DNA from: Podospora pseudoanserina
Lineage: Eukaryota > Ascomycota > Sordariomycetes > Sordariales > Podosporaceae
Direction of reading: 5' to 3'
DNA: 64,000 nt
NCBI RefSeq assembly: GCF_035222485.1
Contig: NW_026946672.1
Span: 62,001 to 126,000 of the forward strand
The translations under genes were made by a program, and so were the position numbers. This document shows positions 23,401 to 35,600 of the stretch, piece after piece. The notes below the pieces were generated by a model. That model worked only from the letters and a program-made list of their open reading frames with translations, searched no databases and was not told the origin of the DNA. Numbering within the stretch: the first letter of the stretch is position 1; every line of letters starts with the position of its first letter.

Positions 23401-26216
23401 TTTTTTCTCGCTTTTCTTTATATTATTATAGTAAGCGTATTTATTAACCTCCGATATTTTTATTAACGTCGTTAACCCTACTTCTTTAATCTTATTACTT
23501 ATATCGATAGAATATATTATTACTTTCTATATTCCTTATAGTAGTACCGTAGAAAGTATTTATCCTATACTTTACTCCGTACGTACTTCTAATCTTTTAT
23601 CGTTAATTAAATACTTTTAAGGCTCTTTTAATCGTAAATAGCTGCTATTCCTCTAATCGATATCTAAGTTATAATCTTTATATTATAGTTACCCTAGGAT
23701 TATATCCTTCGAGGGTCCTATATCTATAATATCGAATATAATTAATATTATTTTTCCTTCGACTATAATATCTAGGAGTAGTGTCTCCCTATAAACCTTT
23801 TACGTAGGAAATAAACCTTATATAACTATTTATTCCTTTTTTTTTTTCTATAATATACGGGCCTAATGTACGAACTATAGCGAAATTAAGTTCGTTTCCG
23901 TACTACCGTTTATTAATATTACTATTTAAAGATCCCTCTATTATATAGTAATCTAAAGGTATTTATTTTTTTTACTTTTTTCCTATACGGTAGCGACCTC
24001 GCTAATAAGCGCCGGATCGTTATCTTATACCTTCGCTTTACGCTAATACCTTCGAAAATATCGTTTATAATCCGTTAGAGGTTAACGGCCCCCGCGAAGG
24101 GCCGCGAGTCGTTTTTTAAGCGATTATATCGTTTAAAAGCGTCTTTCTGCTCTAGGTTATCTAATAATATAAAGTTTTTTAATTATACCTGCCTAGCTTT
24201 CTCTTATTTTCTGTTTTTAATATTCTCTCGTATTTACGTTCGATAGCGGTTCTTTTACTTAATTTTAGGCGTTTTAGTTTAATAATATCGCTTAACCTTC
24301 TCCCGCAGGTATATAGCGTAGTTTAGGCTTAGGTATTATCCTAATATTATTTTCTCCTACGAGCGTACGTTATTATCTATATTCTAATCGTTTACGTATT
24401 CGACGTAGTACTTTATATATTTTAGTACGATCTATATAATTTAAAGGCTATTCTTTAATTTAACCGGATCCTAAACCTTTTATAAAACGTAGTCGTTTAG
24501 GTCCTTCTATTAAGCCTTTTCCTATCGGGCTATAGTTTTTTTAATTAACTATAATTTACTTTTCTTACTTATCTTACGTACCGGCTAATAGCCGTATAGC
24601 GACTTACTTTAGTAATACTCTATATATCTATATATAATATACTATAACTAAAGTACTTTTTAATACTCCGGATACTTAAAATAAAGTTATACCGTATCTC
24701 CCTTATAAGGTATATATTATATAGGTATTAATATATCCTTTAATAACTTTGCGATCTTAATATTAGTAACTTTTTTACCTTTTTAGTACTTTTCTTAACT
24801 CTTATATAAAAGCTTTATAGGCTATAATATATCCTATAAAATAGTAATTCCGTACTTACTATATTACCTTTCTAATATCGTCCACTTAGTAAGTCTTTAC
24901 GTAAGACCTTCGTCTTTAGCGATTTCCGTAGTAACTTCCGTAGTAATTTATATTAGTTAATCCTATAATATTTATATCTAAAGATTTCCTTCTTTATACT
25001 CCGCCTTTAACTTTTCTAGGGCTTCCTTTACCTCCTAAAACTCTATATCTTTTTATCCGGCGTACTAATTAAAATCTTTTTCGGAGCTTACCGTTTTACC
25101 TTATTAATACCTAATAGCTATTACCTCCACTACCCTCGGTCCCCTCGATATAATGATTAATACAATCTCTTTCTTTTATCCGAGCCGTTTAGGTACTCTA
25201 TAATCCTTTTTAAAGTATCTTACTTTACCGTAATTAAAATACTTAAGGTTATCTTTACTTTAACTCCAGCCTTATAGCCTCTATTATTATATAGCGTTAA
25301 CGTTTATCGGTCCCGAATATATAGTACCGGAATAGTTAGTACTAAAGTATTTTTATTTATATTTATCTTTAAAATAATTATTATTAAAATATCCTTTATA
25401 GTTATTACTATAAGTACTCTAACCGTAATTCCTTTTCTCTATATAAGGCTCGAACTACCGATCGTCGATCCGTATAACTATAGCAATATACTTATTAATA
25501 ATATCGGGCTTTAACTTTTTATATAATTTATCCTTTATCTTTTCCTTAAGGCTATAGTAAAAGAGCTATATTAATCCCTTATCGTTAATAGTATTATATA
25601 AACTATCGATTTTAAATTAAACTATATAATTAGCCGCTAAACGTATTTAACGTAAATATAAGAGCTTTCCCTACGCGTATCTTACTTTATTATACTCCCT
25701 AAATACCTCCTTAAGCTTAGCCTTAAAGGTACGGTAGCTCTCGAAGTACTCTACGGTAATCTTCTTTTAATACTCCCGCTCTTACTTATAATAGTCGTCG
25801 AGGATAGGCTCGAACTACGCGAGAGCCCTATCCTTAAGCTTAATAACTATAAAAATTACTTTCGACTCTTCGTTAATAAACTAGTTTAAATATTAACGAA
25901 AATAGGTTTTAAGCTAAATTAAAAACCCTTTAAGCTCGGCCTTTTCTCCTCTAAAACACTCCGGTACCGGGAACTTGATAGTTAACTTAAACGTAGTCGA
26001 AATAGCGAAAATCTACTCCCGGGTCTACTAAGCCTCGTCCTCGAGTTCTTTAAGGCGTTTAATAACCTGCTTTACAGTAGAAGGTATATATCTAGAAAGT
26101 CCCTCGGTACTTGGGCTAGGCGGGACGCCTCCTATCTAAATATTTTTAGGTCCGGCTATAATAATAAAAAGACGCTTTTAACTTATCCGTAATAAAGTTA
26201 AAGTAAATATATAATA
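20433..26216 (-). pseudogene. B1 gag-pol (relic)
   Basis: The minus-strand reading from 26216 to 20433 is colinear with B2 gag-pol, with the same domain order and dense RIP stops. It is not coding at present. Confidence 0.8.
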
Positions 26217-26562
26217 TATAACGAACCCCTATCTAGAACCTCTAAAAGGGATACTAGTTAAAAGCATTTCTAAATAATCCTAGTCCGATACAGCTAAATA
26301 GTATATAATAACGGCTTATCTCTATTATAATAGTTTAAATACTAACGATTGTAACTTATATTATATATTACGGAACTATCTATCTACGCCGGCTAGTTCC
26401 TCTATATATATAGACCCGTGGACCGTGGACCGTAAGCCCCACCGCGGTCCCCGGTCCCTATCTTATTAGTCCGTTACCTTTCTGGACCGTAAGCCCCGCT
26501 CGACGGCGCGGTCCAATCTTGATTAGTCCCTCGTGGCCCCACTGTCTTCCAGAACCGTAATA
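26217..26562 (-). repeat. B1 5' LTR with internal 58-bp deletion
   Basis: At 346 bp it is 58 bp shorter than the other B LTRs. The missing piece lies between two copies of GACCGTGGACCGT in the U3, so it probably went by slippage or recombination between direct repeats. The outer U3 half is little mutated. Confidence 0.85.
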
Positions 26563-29500
26563 TTAAATCTCTTTATAAAGTAAAAAGTATACTTACTTAA
26601 TAAGCTTATCGACTACTATTAATATATTATTATACTTAACGCTAGTTACCGTATCTTTAGACTTTAATAATTTAATAATAAAGTTTATTATAATTAAACT
26701 TTATAACTATTTTACTACCGGTAATAGTTTTAGAAACCTATAGGGCTTATACCTTATAACTATTATTTTCTTATATATATAGTATAATTAAATAGCTTCC
26801 TTAACGTCGCCTTTAATCCTTAATTAATTAAAGTATTACTTAATTTTTTTCATAGTTTTAACGATATTTATATATCCTCCGAGCTTTAATATATAAATCT
26901 TTATTATTAATACCGTCCTATTATTTAGCCTTATATATATTGGATTCTTATATTATAATCTTCCTTAACTATTTTTTTAAATACTTTATAGCTTTAGCTT
27001 TTCCTATTAGTATTACTTTATAATATTATTACTTAACTTCCTTTAATATTTATTAAAAATAGTTTTTTTATAATATATTGTATAATATTTTATTTACGGC
27101 TATAGTAAATACTTAAGGATACTATTTAACGCCTCCTTAAATAGTAATAGTAACTCTTTAGGTATATCTTTATAATAGTCGGCTCGCCGGCTAAGTACAT
27201 TAGCCCTAGCGTTTTCCGATCCCTTTTTATAATTAATTTAAAAATTAAATTCCGAAAGGAATTTTAATTATTATATTTATTATATATTAAAGACTTTCGT
27301 AATAATAAAGTACCGTAAATTTTTATAATCTATATAAACCTATATTTTATATTTAATATTACTAAAGTATAACTTTTACTTTTCGAACGTTTCGATAATA
27401 GTAAATAACTCCTTATTATAAATTAAATAGTTTTAACGTACTCCTTTAAGCTTCTTTAAAAAGAAAGCTATTAAATATAATTTATTATTATCGTCTCGCT
27501 ACTTTAATTATTTACCGATCGTATAGTCTAATATATCCGTTTTAACCTTAAATAGTCGATTAAGGTTTAGTAATTTAAATACCGGGTCCTTTAAAATTAC
27601 CTTTTTTAGCTTCTAAAAAGCCTATTTCTCTTTTTACTTTTACCGGAACTCCACGTCTTTCTTAATTAAATAGTTAAATAGCCTCGTAATATTTATATAG
27701 CTTTAAATAAATATCCGATAGAAGTTCGTAAACCTTAAAAATTCTTTAATATATATTTATAATTATAGCGTAAGTTAATCTTTAATTACTATAATTTTCT
27801 CCGGTTCTATACGAACCTTACTTAACGATATTAAATATTTTAAATATACTATTTTCTGTACGTAGAACTCGCTCTTTTCCTTATTAATTAAAAGTCCGGC
27901 TTTATATAGCGCGTCGAGTATCTTTCGTACGTACCGCTTATATTCCTTTAAAGTACATAAGTAAATAAAAATATTATCGAGATAGTATATTACTATTTTA
28001 TCGAGGTATTTCTATATTATATAGTTTATGAAAAATTAAAACGTTACGGGCGTATTAATTAGTTTAAATAATATTACGAGATATTCGAAATAACTATAAG
28101 GTATGTAAAACGCTATTTTATTTATTTTTTTCTTTAATTTATATATAGGTATACCTAATAGATATATTTAAGCGTATAAAGTATTACGACCCTACTAATT
28201 AACTCCGTAATTTAAATATTAATAATAATAAGTAATTATTTTTTACCGTCTTATTATTTAATTAGCGGTAATTTATATATAGTCGTAAGCTACCGTTCTT
28301 CTTTAGTATAAAAAATATAGGGTATTTTATTAACGATATAAACTCTTTAATATATCCTTTTTTTAAATTTTTATTTAAATATTTCTATAGTTCCTTACTC
28401 TATTTATCGTTAATATAATAGACCTTAAATAGCCGTAATTTAGCTCCTTCTTTTAACTTAATCTCGTAGTCCTATAGTCTTTACTTTAGAAGCCCCTTTA
28501 AGTATTTAACCGTAAAGGCTAAATATCTTTAATATTCTACCGGTACTACCTTTTTTTTACCTTTCTCTATATTATTATAATAAATATATTTATTAATCTC
28601 CGATATTTCTATTAACGTCGTTAACCTTACTTTTTCGATCTTATTATTTATATCGATAGAGTATACTATTATTTTTTATACTTTTTACGGTAATACCGTA
28701 AAGGGTACTTATTTTATACTTTACTTTATACGTATTTTTAATTTTCTATCGTTAATTAAATACTTTTAAGGCTCTTTTAATCGTAAATAGCTACTATCCC
28801 TTTAATCGATATTTAAATTATAGTTTTTATATTATAATTACCTTAGGATTATATCTTTCGAGGATTTTATATTTATAATATCGAATATAATTAATATTAT
28901 TTTTCTTTCGACTATAATATTTAGAAACAATATTTCTTTATAAACCTTTTATATAAAAAATAATCTTTATATAACGATTTATTTTTTCTTTTTCTTTTAA
29001 AATATATAGGCTTAGTATACGAACTATAGTAAAATTAAATTCGTCTTCGTATTACCGTCTACTAATACTATTACCTAAAGATCCCTTTATTATATAGTAA
29101 CTTAAAGGCGTTTATTTTTCTTACTTTTTCTCTATACTGTAGGGACCTCGCTAACGAGCGCCGGATCGTTATCCTATATCTTTACTTTACGCTAATACTT
29201 TCGAAAATACCGTTCGTAGTCCGTTAAAGGTTAACGGCCTCCGCGAAGGGCCGTAAATTATTTCCTAAATAGTTATATTATTTAAAAGCGTCTTCTTACT
29301 CCGGGTTATTTAATAATATAAAGTTTTTTAATTATACTTACCTAACTTCTTTTTATTTTCCGTCTTTAATATTTTTTATATCTATACTCGATAGTAATTC
29401 TTTTATTTAGTTTTAAGCGTTTTAGTTTAATAATACCGTTTAACCTTTTTCCGTAAATATATAACGTAGTTTAGGCTTAGGTACTATCTTAATATTATTT

Positions 29501-31366
29501 TTTTCTACGAACGTATATTATTATTTATATTTTAACTATTTATATATTTAACGTAATACTTTATATATTTTAATACGATCTATATAATTTAAAGGCTATC
29601 TTTTAATTTAACCGGGTCCTAAACCTTTTATAAAACATAGTTATTTAGGTCCTTCTTTTAGGCTTTTTTCTATCGGGCTATAGTCCTTTTAATTAATTAT
29701 AGTTTACCTTTTTTACTTACTTTATATACCGGCTAATAACTAAATAGCGATTTACTTTAATAATACTTTATATATTTATATATAATATATTAAAACTAAA
29801 ATACTTTCCGATATTCCGGATACTTAAGATAAAACTATACCGTATTTCCCTTATAGGGTATATATTATATAGGTATTAATATATCCCTTAATAACTTCGC
29901 GATTTTTATATTAGCGACCTTCTTACCTTTTTAATACTTTTCCTAGCTCTTATATAAAAGCTTTATAGGCTATAATATATTTTATAAAATAATAATTCTA
30001 TACTTATTATACTATCTCTTTAGTTTCGTCTATTTAGTAAATCTTTACGCGAGACCCTCGTCTTTAGTAACCTCCGTAGTAACTTTTATAATAATCTATA
30101 TTAGTTAATCCTATAATACCTATATTTAAAAATCTCTTTTTTCGTACTCCGCCTTTAACTTTTTTAAGGCTTCTTTTACTTTTTAAAACTCTATATCTTT
30201 TTATCTAGCGTACTAATTAAAATCTTTCTCGGAGCTTACTGCTCCGCTTTACTAATACCCGATAGCTATTACTTTTATAACCCTTAATCCTTTTAATATA
30301 ATAGTTAATACGATTTCCTTTTTTTATTCGAGCCGTTTAAATACTTTATAGTCCTATTTAAAGTATTTTACTTTACCGTAATTAAAATACTTAAAGTTAT
30401 TTTTACTTTAGTTCCGGCCTTATAGCATTTATTACTATATAACGTCGATATTTATCGGCCTTAAATATATAGTACTAAAATAGTTAATATTAAAATATTT
30501 CTACTTACGTTTATTATTAAAACGGTTATTATTAAAGTATTCCTTATAGTTATTACTATAGATACCTTTACCGTAATTTCTTTTCTCTATACGATATTCG
30601 AATTACTAATCGTCGATCCGTATAGTTATAATAATATATTTATTAATAGTATCGGGCCTTAATTTTTTATATAACTTATCTTTTACTTTTTTTTTAAAAC
30701 TATAGTAAAAAAGCTATATTAACCTTTTATCGTTAATAATATTATATAAACTATCGATTTTAAACTAAACCGCGTAATTAGCCGCTAAACGTATTTAGCG
30801 TAAGTTTAAAAGCCTCCTCTACGCGCGCTTTACTTTATTATACTTCCAAAATACCTCCTTAAGCTTAGCCTTAAAGGTATAATAGCTTTTAAAGTATTTT
30901 ATAATAATTTTCTTTTAATCCTCCGGCTCTTACTCGTAATAATCGTCGAGGATAGGCTTAAATTATATAAAAGCCCTATCCTTAAATTTAATAACCGTAA
31001 AGATTATCTTCGACTTTTCGTTAATAAATTAATTTAAATATTAACGAAAATAGATTTTAAACTAAATTAAAAACCCTTTAAACTTTACTTTTTTTCCTCT
31101 ATAACGCTCCGGTACCGGAAACTTAATAATCGACTTAAACGTAATCGAAATAGCGAAAATCTATTCCCGGGTTTATTAAGCTTCGTCCTTGAGTTTTTTA
31201 AAACGCTTAAAAACCTATTTTACGATAAAGGATATAGGTTTATTAAAAGGTCCTTCGGCGTTTAGGCTAGGTAAGACGCCTCCTATTTAAACGTTTTTAG
31301 GTCCGGCTATAATAGTAAAAGACGCTTTTAACTTATCCGTAATAAAATTAAAATAAATATATAATA
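26563..31366 (-). pseudogene. A1 gag-pol, main part (relic)
   Basis: This continues A1 pol from 4240 and runs to the gag start near 31366. It is colinear with B2 gag-pol but more AT-rich, with nearly every CA/TG lost. It is non-coding. Confidence 0.75.
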
Positions 31367-31817
31367 TATAACGAATTTCTATTTAGAACCTCTAAAAGGA
31401 ATATTAGTTAAAGGTACTTTTAAATAATTTTAGTTCGGTATAACTAAATAGTATATAATAATAGCTTATCTCTTATTATAATAGTTTAAATACTAACGAT
31501 TATAACTTATATTATATATTACGGAACTATCTATCTATATTAGTCAGTTCCTCCGTATATATAGACCTTAAGACTCTAAAGTGCTCGCCGTACTATACCC
31601 TCGATTACTCCTAGCACATTATATCCTGCAGAGTGCTCGTCGTGCTATACCTTTGATTACCCCAAGCATCTTGCGTCCTATAGACTACTCGTAGGTCTTA
31701 GCGCTATAGCACTCTTTAACCGGCCCTAATTATCTGTCTCCTGACTTCCCTAATAATTGGCTAGGGATGTCCTGCGCTCTACATACTACGCGGCCTGCCG
31801 TTAGGTTAACTGTAACA
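31367..31817 (-). repeat. A1 5' LTR
   Basis: A 451-bp family A LTR ending GGTTAACTGTAACA. The outer U3 half (about 31600-31817) retains many CA/TG dinucleotides, unlike the 3' copy at 1963-2413. It is followed by GTAAG, which does not match the left flank CTTAT. Confidence 0.85.
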
Positions 31818-32177
31818 GTAAGTATTAAATAGTCTTTACACTAAGTAAAAGACAGGTATAGCTACTTGCAAATAAGTGCCCTAAGGTACCTATATAGCCT
31901 TAGCTATTATTATTATACTGTTACCTACAATATATTTTTAGGATTACCTTCGATAATAAATTAAAGTACTAGTTTAGCTTCGGTGTGTAATAAAGGCGAC
32001 ATATATAAATCACTAAATTAGACTAGCAACTTAATATACCTGGTTAGGTTAGTCGATAGCATTAAGGTCTAATAGACTAGCTACCTACTTAAGTAGGTAT
32101 CTAAATATTTTTCTACATATACATATTATTTTTAAAGGTTTCTAAGAAAAGACTATAGCTCCTATTAATATATAAGT
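31818..32177. other. 360-bp single-copy segment between A1 and A2, probably inverted
   Basis: There is no recognisable gene. Its ends are GTAAG and ATAAG. ATAAG is the exact reverse complement of the left flank of A1 (CTTAT), and GTAAG is one G-to-A step from the reverse complement (GTAGG) of the right flank of A2 (CCTAC). Confidence 0.6.
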
Positions 32178-32627
32178 GTCACAGTTAACCCAACGGCAGG
32201 CCGCACAGTATGTAGAGCGCAGGACGTCCCCAGCTAATCATTAGGGAAGTTAGAAGACAGCCAATTAGGGCCGGCTAGAGAGTGCTATAGCGCTAAGACC
32301 CACGAGCAGTCTGCAGGACGTAAAATACTTAGGGTAATTAAAGGCATAGCACGACGAGCACTTTATAGGATGCAATGTGCTAGGAGTGATCGAGGGCATA
32401 GCACGGCGAACACTTTAGAGTCTTAAGGTCTATATATATAGAGGAACTAGCTAGTGTAGATAGATAGTTCCATAGTATATAATATAAATTATAATTATTA
32501 GTATTTAAACTATTATAATAAAAGATAAGCTATTATTATATATTATTTAGCTATACTGAATTAAGATTATTTAAAAGTGCTTTTAACTAATATCCCTTTT
32601 AGAGATTTTAAATAGGGGTTTATTATA
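32178..32627 (+). repeat. A2 5' LTR
   Basis: A 450-bp LTR starting TGTCACAGTTAACCC. The outer U3 half (about 32178-32430) is little mutated; the rest is RIP-mutated. Confidence 0.87.
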
Positions 32628-35600
32628 CGTTATATACTTACTTTAACTCTATTATAGATAAGTTAAAGGCGTTTTTTATTATTATAGCCGGACCTAAAAA
32701 CGTTTAGATAAAAGGCGTCCCGCCTAGCTTAAGCGCCGAGGGACCTTCTAATAGACCTATACCTTTTACCGTAAAATAAGTGTTTAAGCGTTTTAAAGAA
32801 TTCAAGGATAAAGTTTAGTAAACCCGGGAATAGATTTTCGCTATTTTAATTACGTTTAAGTCGATTATTAAGTTCCTAGTACCGGAGCGCTATAAAAGAA
32901 AAAAGGTAAAGCTTAAAAGGTTCTTAATCTAATTTAAAACCTATTTTCGTTAATATTTAAATTAATTTATTAACGAAAAGTTAAAAGTAATTTTACGGTT
33001 ATTAGGCTTAAGGATAAGGCCTTTATATAGTTTAAGCCTATCCTCGACGACTATTATAAATAAGAGTTAAAGAATTAAAAGAAATTATTATAAAGTATTT
33101 TAAAAGCTACCGTACTTTTAAAGCTAAGCTTAAAGAGGTATTTAGAGAGTACAATAAAGTAAAGTATACGTAAAGGAGGCTCTTAAGCTTATACTAAATA
33201 CGCTTAGCGGTTAATTACGCGGTTTAATTTAAGTTCGATAGTTTATATAATACTATTAACGATAAGGAATTAATATAACTTTTTTACTATAGCCTTAAAG
33301 AAAAGGTAAAGAATAAATTATATAAAAAGTTAAGGCCCGATATTATTAATAAATATATTACTATAGTTATATAAATCGACGATCGGTAGTTCGAGCGTCG
33401 TACGGAGAAGAGGAACTACGGTAAAGATATTTATAGTAATCACTATAAGGGATACTTTAATAATAACTATTTTAATAATAAATATAAATAAAGATATTTT
33501 AATACTAATTACTTCGGTACTATATATTTAGGACCGATAAACGTCGATGCTATATAATAATAAAGGCTATAAGGCCGGAGTTAAAGTAAAAATAATTTTA
33601 AATATTTTAATTATAGTAAAGTAAAATACTTTAAGAAAAACTATAAAGTACTTAAATAGTTTAGATAGAAAAAAGAGATTATATTAATTATTATATTAAA
33701 GGGATTAAGAGTTATAAAGGTAGTAGCTATTAGGTACTAATAAAGTAAAGTATTAAGCTTTAAAGAAAACTCTAATTAATACGCCGGATAAAAAAATATA
33801 AAGTTCTAAAAAGTAAAAGAAGCCCTAGAAAAGCTAAAGGTAAAGTATAAAGAAAAAAATCTTTAAATATAGGTATTATAGAATTAACTAATATAGATCG
33901 CTATAAAAATTATTATAAAAATCGCTAAAGATAAAGATCTCGCGTAAAGACCTACTAAGTGGACGAAATTAAAAAAGTAATATAGTAAGTACGGAATTAC
34001 TATTTTACAGGATATATTATAACCTATAAAGCTTTTATATAAAAGCTAAAAAAAGTATTAAAAAAGTAAGAAGGTCGTTAGTATTAAGATCGCGAAGTTA
34101 TTAAAAAATATATTAATACTTATATAGTATATACCTTATAAGGGAGATACGGTATAACTTTATTTTAAGTATCCGGAATATCGGAAACTATTTTAGTTTT
34201 AATATATTATATACGGATATATAAAGTATTATTAAAGTAAGTTACTATACGGCTACTAGCCTATATATAAAGTAAATAAAAAAGGTAAGCTATAATTAGT
34301 TAAAAGGACTATAGCCCGATAGGAAAAAGCCTAATAGAAGGACCTAAATAACTATATTTTATAAAAGATTTAAAACCCGGTTAAATTAACGGATAGCCTT
34401 TAAGTTATATAAATTATATTAAGGTATACGAGGTACTATATCGAATATATAAACGGTTAAAATATAAATAATAATATATATTTATAGAAAAAAGTAATAA
34501 TAACATAATACCTAAATTTAAACTATATTATATATTTATAGGAAAAGGTTAAATAATATTATTAAACTAAAACGCTTAAAATTAAATAAAAAAACTATTA
34601 TCGAATATAGATATAAAAGAATATTAAAGACGGAAAATAGAAGGAAGTTAGGCGGGTATAGTTAAAAGACTTTATATTATTAAATAACCCGAAGTAAAAA
34701 AACGTTTTTAAACGATATAACCGTTTAGGAAACGACTTACGGCCTTTCGCGGAAACCATTAATCTTTAACGGACTACGAACGGTATTTTCGAAAATATTA
34801 ATATAAAGTAAAAGTATAAAATAATAATTTAGCGCTTGTTAGCGAAGTCGCTATTATATAAGAAAAAGGTAAGAAAAATAAACGCCTTTAAATTACTATA
34901 TAAAAAAGGATCTTTAAGTAATAATATTAATAAACGGTAATATAAAAATAAATTTAATTTTATTATAATTTATATATTAAGCCTATATACTATAGAAAAA
35001 AAAAATAGTTATATAAGGACTATTTCCTACGTAAAAAGTTTATAGGGAAATACTACCTTTAGATATTATAGTTAAAGGAAAAATAATATTAATTATATTC
35101 GATATTATAAATATAGGACCCTCGAAGGATATAATCCTAGGGTAATTATAATATAAAGACTATAACCTAAATATCGATTAAAGAAATAGTAGTTACCTAT
35201 AATTAAAAGAGCCTTAAAAGTATTTAACTAACGATAAAAGATTAGAAGTACGAACGGAGTAAAGTATAGGATAAGTACCCTCTACGGTATTACTGTAAAA
35301 AATATAAAAAATAATAATATATTTTATCGATATAGGTAGTAAGATCGAAGAACTAAGGTTAACGATATTAGTAGAGATATCGGAGGTTAATAAATATATT
35401 TACTATAATAACGTAAAGAAAAGTAAAAAAAAAGCGGTACCGGTAGAATATTAAAGATATTTAACTTTTACGGTTAAATATTTAAAAGGGTTTTTAAAGC
35501 GAGGACCGTAAAACTATAAAATTAAATTAAAAAAAAAGCTAAGCTACGGTTATTTAAGGTTTATTATATTAATAATAAATAAAGTAAAGAACTACGGAAA

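Larger units (their letters stand above)
4241..26562 (-). mobile_element. Ty3/gypsy chromovirus B1 (family B), inserted in A1 pol
   Basis: B1 has LTRs at 4241-4644 and 26217-26562, flanked by a perfect TTAAA duplication (4236-4240 and 26563-26567). Without B2 its length is about 7.4 kb. It reads on the minus strand and in turn carries B2 inside its antisense frame. A1 pol resumes at 26563 exactly where it stopped. Confidence 0.9.
1963..31817 (-). mobile_element. Ty3/gypsy chromovirus A1 (family A), host of a nested insertion
   Basis: A1 is bounded by LTRs at 1963-2413 and 31367-31817. With B1 and its contents removed it is about 7.5 kb. It reads on the minus strand: gag-pol from the right LTR towards the left, then the tRNA-like block and antisense frame next to the left (3') LTR. 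It is among the most RIP-mutated sequences here, consistent with being the oldest layer. The flanks CTTAT and GTAAG do not match each other; they match the flanks of A2 in reverse complement. Confidence 0.85.
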
